Assembly: GCA_045657205.1 (NCBI GenBank)
Contig: JAZOSS010000073.1
Coordinates: forward strand, 1 to 24,345
Length of the DNA: 24,345 bases
From: RGIG7213 sp045657205
GTDB lineage: Bacteria; Bacillota; Clostridia; Oscillospirales; CAG-272
Reading direction: 5' to 3'
The position numbers and the translations under genes were made by a program. This document shows positions 1 through 5,647 of this stretch, piece by piece. The notes below the pieces were generated by a model. It saw only the letters and a list, made by a program, of their open reading frames with translations. It was not told the origin of the DNA and ran no database searches. Position 1 is the stretch's first letter; each line of letters begins with the position of its first letter.

Positions 1-567
1 TGCCATTATTTCTTTTTCATCATCAGTCATTTCTATACAGCGTGCTGTTTTTCCTTCATCAAGGTGAACTGCAAGCTTTTTAAGAAATTCTATTTCGGGA
101 AGTATTGATTTATCCGCTTTAAGTATCTTTTCGTCTTTATCAATTCTCTTCTGTACGATTTCCATATCGGACAAAATAAGTTCTGTATTTATCGTTTCAA
201 CGTCACGAAGTGAGTCAACGTCACCTTCAACGTGAATGATATTTTCATTTTCAAAGCATCTTACCACGTGAACGACTGCATCGACCTCACGTATGTGTGA
301 CAAAAATTTATTTCCAAGACCTTCACCGTGGGAAGCGCCTTTTACAAGACCTGCAATATCAACGAACTCTATTACTGCAGGTGTGTATTTTTGAGGTGAA
401 TACATCTCTGCAAGAACGTCAAGGCGGTAATCGGGAACGGGAACGACACCCACGTTCGGTTCGATGGTGCAGAACGGATAGTTTGCACACTCTGCCCCTG
501 CCTTCGTTATTGCATTAAAAAGAGTACTTTTACCGACGTTCGGAAGTCCTACTATACCAAGCTTCAT
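1..567 (-). CDS. ychF: Redox-regulated ATPase YchF/Ola1, N-terminal part (cut by window edge)
   Basis: The reading frame is open from an ATG at 567 to the window edge, giving the first 189 residues; the family is about 365 residues long, so roughly half is missing. The protein opens MKLGIVGLPNVGKST, with the P-loop GLPNVGKS at residues 7-14 and the switch/Walker B stretch DIAGLVKGASHGEGLGNKF near residues 81-99, both typical of YchF. YchF is an Obg-family P-loop protein that prefers ATP to GTP and associates with ribosomes; the G4 region that sets this preference lies outside the window. A GAGGA ribosome site sits about 9 bases before the start, and a consensus promoter lies at 602-630. The gene is transcribed alone as far as the window shows. 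Confidence 0.95.
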   Translation of the reverse strand, partial: MKLGIVGLPNVGKSTLFNAITKAGAECANYPFCTIEPNVGVVPVPDYRLDVLAEMYSPQKYTPAVIEFVDIAGLVKGASHGEGLGNKFLSHIREVDAVVHVVRCFENENIIHVEGDVDSLRDVETINTELILSDMEIVQKRIDKDEKILKADKSILPEIEFLKKLAVHLDEGKTARCIEMTDDEKEIMA

Positions 568-601
568 AATTTATATCCTCTATACAATATTTAATATTTT
601 G

Positions 602-630
602 ATTATATCATTCAAAAATAAAAATGTCAA
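602..630 (-). promoter_or_regulatory. Sigma-A promoter of ychF
   Basis: On the minus strand TTGACA (625-630) and TATAAT (602-607) are separated by exactly 17 bases, a perfect consensus. The expected start is near 595, leaving a leader of about 28 bases before ychF. The -35 lies inside one arm of the inverted repeat at 621-672. Confidence 0.8.
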
Positions 631-672
631 CCCTTTTGACAGCATAAGCTTGTCATATACGGTTGACATTTT
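621..672 (-). terminator. Long inverted repeat, probable terminator of the 681-2141 gene overlapping the ychF -35
   Basis: Arms AAAATGTCAACC (621-632) and GGTTGACATTTT (661-672) pair perfectly over 12 bp. The 28-base interior carries a further TGACA/TGTCA stem. Read on the minus strand, the hairpin starts 8 bases after the stop of the membrane-protein gene and is followed by T-rich sequence (TTTTTATTTTT), which fits a Rho-independent terminator. The same arm holds the -35 hexamer of ychF, so an operator role is also possible. Confidence 0.65.
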
Positions 673-680
673 ACTTTATG

Positions 681-2141
681 TTATTTTTTTATTTCAAGCC
701 ATTCTTCATACGGAACAAATTCATATTTTACATCACCCGATTTTTCGACGTAATAGAACTGATCAAACACATATGAATGTCCGCAATTTGCAAACATCTG
801 ACTGTACGGCAATATCGGCATTGTGATTTCAGTTTCACCTGCGGAAAGCTTTTCGGAAAGGTATTCCATTCTTTCCTCATCTGCCCTCCTGCCGCAAGAA
901 TACATATATGCAACAAAAACAAGAACTACCGTCAAAACAACAGACAAACAAAGCGATATTCTTTCGATCTCTTTTTCTGAAAGCGTGTATTTAAAGAGCC
1001 TTAACGCTGCAATAACGAGAAGTGCATATCCTAAAAACAAACATCTCGTTCCAATAGGGGATACGGGCAACAATACCAAAAAAGACAAAAGCGAAAATAC
1101 GATATCACCAAGTATTCTGTTTCTTATCTTTACATCTGAAATGTTCTTTAACACTGTAACGAAAAAGCAAGCACAAAATGCAAAGCAAATAAAAATAAAG
1201 AACGCTGTTACGTAGTATCCCGAAAACTTACCGAAAACATTTGTAAACTTTAAAAGCAGACCAACGGCAACAGTTAACACAAAAACAGCGATCTGCACTA
1301 AAGAAGTTTTTTTATTCTTCTTACTGAGCACAATACACAATACCGAAATAAACGTTATCAATATGGTATTTTTCAAAAAGCACGTTGCTATTGTATATGC
1401 GTTATTCATACATACAGAGAAAAGATCGCTAATATTAAATATCGGCATATATCTGTATACATCCATTTTATCGGAAACACCCAAAAGCTTGGGGAGCAAA
1501 AACATTACCCCTGCACCGAGAATTGAAGATACGAAAAATAATATTTCCTTTTTCTTATCTGAACCTTTTTCAAAATAAAATTTGAATGCCAAAACAGCAA
1601 ATGCAATAATGCAGTTTATGACTGTGTTATGCTCCGCAAACAGCTGCATTGAAAAACCGAGTATAAATATCAGTAAATACGACCATTTACCTAAAAAGCT
1701 TTTATCAAGCAAAAGAACTGTTGCAAAAAGCATAAATATCGGTATAACGTAGTTAAAATAAGCCGCAGAGGAAGCATATACCTGTCTGAAGATGCTTACC
1801 TCAACAGTCAGAAACAAAAACAAGCTTACAGCAAAAACGTGTTTGTTTTTATCGACCAGAAACGATGCAAGCGCAAACATCAGTATAGCCACGACCGATT
1901 TTATAGCAATACGCAAAATATCGTGCTGCATCAGATAATATATACAGAAATTACCGCCGAATCTTCCGTTTCCGTAATCCAAAGAATCCTTGATGGCAGA
2001 GCTGATGCTGCCGCCGCCTTCTTCTCTGAAGTATATATCATCGTGCAATACAGGTGATTTTATCATTAAAAAGACGAAAATTATAAGAATAGCGAGTATA
2101 AATACATACGTTAAAATATTGACTCCGCTTTTTTTAAACAT
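681..2141 (-). CDS. Multi-pass membrane protein, GT-C/DUF6056-like
   Basis: The 486-residue protein is very hydrophobic, with about ten to eleven predicted membrane helices, the first at about residues 9-27. It has LHDDIYF (D34, D35) just after helix 1, NGRFGGN at 58-64 and AEHN at 169-172. An acidic pair in the first outer loop is typical of GT-C lipid-linked glycosyltransferases, and the DD plus NGR plus EHN pattern recalls the uncharacterised DUF6056 family; I assign this by general resemblance only. A plausible role is transfer of a sugar to a cell-surface polymer, which is inferred. The C-terminal 70 residues are soluble. The start is an ATG at 2141 with AAAGGTGTG upstream. The gene is monocistronic, with its own promoter (2175-2203) and terminator (621-672), and appears more AT-rich than its neighbours. 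Confidence 0.75.
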   Translation of the reverse strand: MFKKSGVNILTYVFILAILIIFVFLMIKSPVLHDDIYFREEGGGSISSAIKDSLDYGNGRFGGNFCIYYLMQHDILRIAIKSVVAILMFALASFLVDKNKHVFAVSLFLFLTVEVSIFRQVYASSAAYFNYVIPIFMLFATVLLLDKSFLGKWSYLLIFILGFSMQLFAEHNTVINCIIAFAVLAFKFYFEKGSDKKKEILFFVSSILGAGVMFLLPKLLGVSDKMDVYRYMPIFNISDLFSVCMNNAYTIATCFLKNTILITFISVLCIVLSKKNKKTSLVQIAVFVLTVAVGLLLKFTNVFGKFSGYYVTAFFIFICFAFCACFFVTVLKNISDVKIRNRILGDIVFSLLSFLVLLPVSPIGTRCLFLGYALLVIAALRLFKYTLSEKEIERISLCLSVVLTVVLVFVAYMYSCGRRADEERMEYLSEKLSAGETEITMPILPYSQMFANCGHSYVFDQFYYVEKSGDVKYEFVPYEEWLEIKK

Positions 2142-2174
2142 ATCATATCACACACCTTTGTTTTCATTTTAACT

Positions 2175-2203
2175 ATTGTAACATATACTGTAATTTTTTT
2201 CAA
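2175..2203 (-). promoter_or_regulatory. Promoter of the 681-2141 membrane-protein gene
   Basis: On the minus strand TTGAAA (2198-2203) and TACAAT (2175-2180) are 17 bases apart, each one mismatch from consensus. The -35 is embedded in one arm of the hairpin at 2197-2235. Confidence 0.65.
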
Positions 2204-2235
2204 TAGGCAACCGAATTAAAACGGTTTATTGAAAA
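2197..2235 (-). other. Bulged inverted repeat after the XRE gene
   Basis: TTTTCAATA (2197-2205) pairs with TATTGAAAA (2227-2235), and AACCG (2209-2213) pairs with CGGTT (2222-2226), leaving a GGC bulge and an 8-base loop. It begins directly after the stop codon of the 2236-2442 gene, as a terminator would. On the minus strand the downstream bases are A-rich, not T-rich, so terminator function is doubtful. Confidence 0.4.
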
Positions 2236-2442
2236 TTAAAAGAAAAACAGCTCTTCAAATTTTTTATCAAGTGCTATGCACAGTACAAGTGCAAGCTTTG
2301 CCGTCGGGGTAAACTGCCCTGTTTCTATTGAGCTTATCGTATTTCTCGACACGCCGACCAGCTCGGCAAGCTGTTGCTGTGAAAAACCTTTTTCCACACG
2401 GACTTCTTTAAGACGATTCTTTAAAACGAGTTTTTCGTCCAT
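2236..2442 (-). CDS. Small XRE-family transcriptional regulator (cassette 1)
   Basis: The 68-residue protein is a single HTH_3/Cro-CI domain: LKNRLKEVRVEKGFSQQQLA begins helices 1-2 and VGVSRNTISSIETGQ (about residues 29-43) is the recognition region. It ends at once after the domain with hydrophobic FFF, so there is no separate ligand domain. Its ATG overlaps the stop of the upstream membrane-protein gene by one base (TAATG), so the two are translationally coupled. Such short XRE proteins next to a small membrane protein are common in Firmicutes and usually autoregulate. The palindrome at 2818-2841 over the shared promoter is the natural binding site, though this is inferred. Confidence 0.9.
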   Translation of the reverse strand: MDEKLVLKNRLKEVRVEKGFSQQQLAELVGVSRNTISSIETGQFTPTAKLALVLCIALDKKFEELFFF

Positions 2443-2771
2443 TATATCACCGTCTTAACTGCAAGTGCAACAGCGTACGCAACGGCAAATATGATCCATA
2501 AAACACCGCACACAAGCTTTGATTTAGTTTTTAAATACTTATAAAGTGTGATCTCACTGCTTCCCTGCATTGAAAAATAGACCATCAAGGCAGCCAAGGC
2601 AAGCTCGGGATTATCTAAAACGAATCTGCTTACGATAACTAAAATAACGCAGATAACACCGCCGACTGCCATACCGACACGCGATGCTTTGCCGAAGGCT
2701 TCAAGCTCACGCTCGTCAAGCTTACCTTCGTTTTCTTTTTGACTCATTTTAAGTATTTCTTCTTTCTTCAT
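2442..2771 (-). CDS. Small membrane protein, DUF6442-like (cassette 1)
   Basis: The 109-residue protein starts with a charged segment (MKKEEILKMSQKENEGKLDERELEAF is its first part) and then has about three membrane helices (near 32-52, 57-70 and 88-107). Its N-terminus, with KEEIL..S.KEN and DERE, resembles the uncharacterised DUF6442 proteins. DER-x6-KA at residues 20-30 is also present at the same spacing in the membrane protein of the second cassette (14861-15415). It is first in a two-gene operon with the XRE gene. AAAGGAG lies 7 bases before the ATG at 2771. The function is unknown. By analogy with SdpI/SdpR-type pairs, it might sense a membrane signal and modulate the regulator; that is only a suggestion. 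Confidence 0.8.
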   Translation of the reverse strand: MKKEEILKMSQKENEGKLDERELEAFGKASRVGMAVGGVICVILVIVSRFVLDNPELALAALMVYFSMQGSSEITLYKYLKTKSKLVCGVLWIIFAVAYAVALAVKTVI

Positions 2772-2786
2772 AATGATCTCCTTTAT

Positions 2787-2806
2787 TTGACAAGTTTACT
2801 TTGCAT
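2787..2806. promoter_or_regulatory. Second, imperfect operator copy of cassette 1
   Basis: TTGACAAGT-TT-ACTTTGCAT keeps one perfect half-site of the palindrome at 2818-2841 and six of nine bases of the other. It spans the expected transcription start (near 2804), where a bound repressor would block initiation. Confidence 0.5.
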
Positions 2807-2810
2807 CTTT

Positions 2811-2839
2811 ATTATACACTTGACAAGTAAACTTGTCAA
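2811..2839 (-). promoter_or_regulatory. Consensus promoter of XRE cassette 1
   Basis: On the minus strand TTGACA (2834-2839) and TATAAT (2811-2816) have 17 bases between them, a perfect sigma-A match. The perfect palindrome at 2818-2841 covers the -35 and most of the spacer. Confidence 0.85.
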
Positions 2840-2841
2840 GT
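2818..2841. promoter_or_regulatory. Perfect palindromic operator over the cassette 1 promoter
   Basis: ACTTGACAAGT (2818-2828), AA, then ACTTGTCAAGT (2831-2841) form an 11-bp perfect inverted repeat. There is no T-run and no gene ending into it, so a protein-binding site fits better than a terminator. The likely ligand is the 68-residue XRE regulator encoded downstream. Confidence 0.7.
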
Positions 2842-2879
2842 ACTTTTGCAAAGTTTTCTTGGCATTTTTTGATAAATCA

Positions 2880-2911
2880 AAAGACAGTACGCAAAATTAC
2901 GTACTGTCTTT
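2880..2911 (-). terminator. Terminator of the XRE-cupin-acyl-CoA synthetase gene
   Basis: AAAGACAGTACG (2880-2891) and CGTACTGTCTTT (2900-2911) form a perfect 12-bp stem with an 8-base loop, starting 7 bases after the stop codon. On the minus strand the stem ends in TCTTTTGATT. Confidence 0.8.
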
Positions 2912-2918
2912 CATAAAT

Positions 2919-5207
2919 TTATCTTAATTCGTTTCTCTTTATTTTACCGCTTATCGTTTTGGGAAGTGATTCCATAAATTGAACGACTCTGGGGTATTTA
3001 TACGGTGCTGTATGTTCTTTTACGTACGTCTGGATCTCTTTTTTGAGTTCTTCCGTTCCCTCTTTGCCCTTGACAAGCACGATAGATGCTTTTATTGCCT
3101 GACCGCGTATCGGGTCGGGTACGGCAGTTACGGCACATTCAAGAACGTACGGAAGCTCCATAATAACGCTTTCTATTTCAAACGGACCAATACGGTAGCC
3201 GGACGACTTGATAACGTCATCCGTTCTGCCGACATACCAGAAATATCCGTCCTCGTCACGCCATGCGGTATCACCTGTATGATACAGACCGTCGTGCCAC
3301 GCTTCCTTCGTCTTTTCTTCGTTGAGGTAGTATCCCTTGAAAAGTCCGCAAGGTACACCGTCTTCCGTGTGTATAACGATCTCACCGGTTTCACCGACAG
3401 GCAAGCTGTTTCCGTCTTCATCGACGATATCCACTTTGTATTGAGGACTCGGTCTGCCCATAGCACCGGGTTTCGGTGTCGTGCCTACGAGATTACAGAT
3501 GCTGAGCGTTGTTTCCGTCTGTCCGAAGCCTTCCATAATATTAAGTCCCGTTGCGCGGCGCCACTGCTCAAACACCTCAGCGTTAAGCGCTTCGCCCGCT
3601 GTTGTAGAATATTCGATGCTTGAAAGATCGAACTTGGAAAGATCCTCTTTGATAAAGAAACGGTACATTGTGGGAGGAGCGCAGAAAGTCGTTATATTAT
3701 ACTTTGCAAACATCGGAAGGATATCGTTTGCATCAAATCTGTCGAAGTCGTACGTAAATACTGCCGCTTCGCACAGCCACTGACCGTAGAGCTTACCCCA
3801 GACTGCTTTGCCCCAGCCCGTATCGGATATCGTGAAGTGCAGTCCCTCGGGATTTACGTTATGCCAATATCTTGCCGTAACGTAGTGACCTATTGCATAT
3901 CTGTAATCCTGCATTGCTATCTTGGGATATCCCGTCGTACCCGATGTGAAGTACATAAGCATAGGATCAAAGCCACACGCCGTATCCTCACGTCTTTCGT
4001 ACACGTCGGACATTTTTTCAATTCCCTCGTTAAAATCAAGCCAGCCTTCTCTCTTTTCGCCGACGATAACCTTTACAAGGTTATGAGATATAGCGTCTGC
4101 CGCCATTTCAGCCTGATGTGCAACGTCGCCGTCGGAAGTACAGATAATAGCGTTTACGTTTGCCGCTTTGTATCTGTATTCAAAGTCGTGCTGCATAAGC
4201 TGATTCGTTGCAGGTATTGCAACAGCTCCTATCTTGTGCAAAGCAAGTATTGAGAACCAGAACTGGTAGTGTCGCTTCAACACGAGCATTACTCTGTCGC
4301 CTTTTTTGATACCGAGCGATTCAAAATAATTCGCCGTCATAGCGGAGTATTTTTTCATATCTCCGAAGGTAAAACGTCTTTCCGTTTTATCCTTTGATAC
4401 ATGAAGCATTGCAAGCTTATCGGGTGTTCTGTCAGCCACTGCATCAACTGTATCAAATGCAAAGTTATATTTTTCTTCATTTTTAAAGGATATTGACTTC
4501 AGCACTCCGTTTTCATCGCAAACGGTATCTATAAAGTTTGACGCAATGCTTGTTTTGTGTGCGTCACGTCTTGCCTTACGCTGTGACACGATCTTTTCAA
4601 ACTGATCCTTTTCGGCAGTTTCATCCGTCTTTTTAAGCACGATAGCGTAAAATTTAGTTCCCTCGGGATCGACTGCTATCATTCCGTGAGGTGCGCTTGA
4701 GTTATAGTATATTGAGTCGCCCGGTCCGAGTATCTCGACGTTATTACCTATCTGAACCTTCATTTTACCCGATATGATAATATCAAGCTCCTGTCCTTCG
4801 TGAGAGGAAAGCTTTATGGGTTTATCAAGCTCATCTGCATTATACGGCATTTCAACGAAGAACGGTTCTGCTGTTTTCTGTTTGAACAAAGGTGCAAGGT
4901 TCAAATACTTGAAGCCTTCTCTTCTCGTTATGGGAAGACCGTCGCCTTTTCTTGTAAGGTTGTAGTTTGAAAGTGTGGGACTTTCTCCCTTGATAAGATC
5001 GGTAGGATCGACGTTCAGATTGCTTGCACATTTATAGATAAAGGTGAAGCTGAAATCAAGCTCACCTTCCTCGTATTTCAGATACGTTTCGTGTGATACG
5101 CCTGTTTTCACTGCCATATCCTCGGAAGATATGCCCATAATTTCACGCAGAGTTTTAATTCTTTGCGCCACCTCGCACAGTTGTGCTTTCAAATCTGTTT
5201 TTTCCAT
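2919..5207 (-). CDS. XRE-cupin-acyl-CoA synthetase (AMP-forming) fusion protein
   Basis: I place the start at the ATG at 5207 (AGGAAG site upstream, 762 residues); an upstream in-frame ATG at 5288 would lie inside the T-box terminator. Domains in order: an XRE helix-turn-helix (about 12-72), a cupin_2 domain (about 115-192, with HEGQELD and GPGDSIYYNSSAPHG), a linker, then an adenylate-forming acyl-CoA synthetase (about 245-762). The enzyme motifs are intact: YFTSGTTGYPK (419-429), GFGQTET (560-566), YHTGDT (642-647), GRTDDVIKSSGYRIG (660-674) and the catalytic lysine K755 in SGKIKR. The closest general type is the medium-chain ACSM-like group, which makes acyl-CoA from a carboxylic acid, ATP and CoA; the substrate cannot be read from sequence. 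The gene is alone in its transcript, under an isoleucine-type T-box. The HTH may have kept DNA binding or may be a structural relic. Confidence 0.92.
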   Translation of the reverse strand: MEKTDLKAQLCEVAQRIKTLREIMGISSEDMAVKTGVSHETYLKYEEGELDFSFTFIYKCASNLNVDPTDLIKGESPTLSNYNLTRKGDGLPITRREGFKYLNLAPLFKQKTAEPFFVEMPYNADELDKPIKLSSHEGQELDIIISGKMKVQIGNNVEILGPGDSIYYNSSAPHGMIAVDPEGTKFYAIVLKKTDETAEKDQFEKIVSQRKARRDAHKTSIASNFIDTVCDENGVLKSISFKNEEKYNFAFDTVDAVADRTPDKLAMLHVSKDKTERRFTFGDMKKYSAMTANYFESLGIKKGDRVMLVLKRHYQFWFSILALHKIGAVAIPATNQLMQHDFEYRYKAANVNAIICTSDGDVAHQAEMAADAISHNLVKVIVGEKREGWLDFNEGIEKMSDVYERREDTACGFDPMLMYFTSGTTGYPKIAMQDYRYAIGHYVTARYWHNVNPEGLHFTISDTGWGKAVWGKLYGQWLCEAAVFTYDFDRFDANDILPMFAKYNITTFCAPPTMYRFFIKEDLSKFDLSSIEYSTTAGEALNAEVFEQWRRATGLNIMEGFGQTETTLSICNLVGTTPKPGAMGRPSPQYKVDIVDEDGNSLPVGETGEIVIHTEDGVPCGLFKGYYLNEEKTKEAWHDGLYHTGDTAWRDEDGYFWYVGRTDDVIKSSGYRIGPFEIESVIMELPYVLECAVTAVPDPIRGQAIKASIVLVKGKEGTEELKKEIQTYVKEHTAPYKYPRVVQFMESLPKTISGKIKRNELR

Positions 5208-5275
5208 TTCTCTTCTTCCTTTCAAATAGATTTGATGTTTTGCTTTCTCGCGTTCAAAGCGGCCTGAGTGAAAAC

Positions 5276-5308
5276 AAAAAAGCCCCAAAGTCTTTTAATG
5301 ACCTTGAG
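5276..5308 (-). terminator. T-box regulated terminator
   Basis: On the minus strand CTCAAGGTC (5300-5308) pairs with GACTTTGGG (5284-5292), including G-U pairs, followed by six T at 5276-5281. Its CTCAA segment (5304-5308) can pair alternatively with TTGAG just before the T-box sequence, giving the antiterminator. The two folds are therefore mutually exclusive. Confidence 0.85.
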
Positions 5309-5533
5309 ACGGAAAATATCCGCGGTACCACTCAATTTGCATATAAAATGCCACTTCGGACTCATCGCAAAGCCCTTTGCCTTAACGCGGCTACACGTGA
5401 GAAGTTACTGTAATTTTCGCCTCTCCCACTCAGAAATGATGTGGCGATGTTGAAATCAGTCCTATCGGCTCGCACCTTTCGCCGACTCTCTGTAAAAACC
5501 TCATTCCGCCGTTTTCTTCACTGTGTTTACTTT
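5276..5533 (-). ncRNA. T-box riboswitch leader, predicted tRNA-Ile specificity
   Basis: This leader of about 258 bases has the full T-box layout. The distal Stem I hairpin is GTCGGC/GCCGAT with the conserved loop GGTGCGA (5470-5476). The 3' side of the specifier loop reads CACATCATTTCTGAGT. Placing the specifier five bases before TGAG, as in the classic tyrS leader, gives ATC at 5440-5438, an isoleucine codon. The T-box itself is GAGTGGTACCGCGG (5319-5332), with bulge TGGT (5327-5330). This would pair with an ACCA tRNA end, which fits the A discriminator of tRNA-Ile. The antiterminator (TTGAG/CTCAA plus GCGGA/TCCGT) competes with the terminator. Uncharged tRNA-Ile should allow read-through into the acyl-CoA synthetase gene. 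T-box identity is very safe; the amino acid rests on alignment by eye. Confidence 0.93.
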
Positions 5534-5539
5534 GGGCAC

Positions 5540-5568
5540 ATTATACACCATTGATTTTATTTTGTCAA
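5540..5568 (-). promoter_or_regulatory. Consensus promoter of the T-box transcript
   Basis: On the minus strand TTGACA (5563-5568), a 17-base spacer and TATAAT (5540-5545) make a perfect match, placing the transcript start near 5533. With so strong a promoter, control probably rests on the T-box terminator. Confidence 0.88.
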
Positions 5569-5602
5569 TAGTTTTTTTGAATTTTTCAATAGCTTTAAAT
5601 CA

Positions 5603-5642
5603 AAATGCACTTTCAAAGAACAGTTTCTTCAAAAGTGCATTT
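5603..5642 (-). terminator. Terminator of the FGGY kinase gene
   Basis: AAATGCACTTT (5603-5613) pairs with AAAGTGCATTT (5632-5642), and the stem continues inward through GAAGAA/TTCTTT-type pairs to a short loop. It lies directly after the kinase stop codon and isolates the kinase from the T-box promoter. Confidence 0.8.
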
Positions 5643-5647
5643 ATATT

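Noticed and set aside
2818..2841. Terminator reading of the perfect palindrome
   Set aside because: There is no T-run on either strand, and the preceding minus-strand sequence is only a promoter region; it covers the -35.
2979..3623. A 214-residue plus-strand open frame opposite the acyl-CoA synthetase
   Set aside because: It lies fully within the coding strand of an enzyme with intact motifs and shows no domain, promoter or Shine-Dalgarno site.
5208..5288. An N-terminal extension of the XRE-cupin-acyl-CoA synthetase from an ATG at 5288
   Set aside because: That ATG falls inside the T-box terminator stem and lacks a ribosome site; the ATG at 5207 has AGGAAG and directly precedes the HTH domain.
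5569..5647. The FGGY kinase and the T-box gene as one operon
   Set aside because: A strong hairpin (5603-5642) after the kinase and a perfect promoter (5540-5568) separate them.
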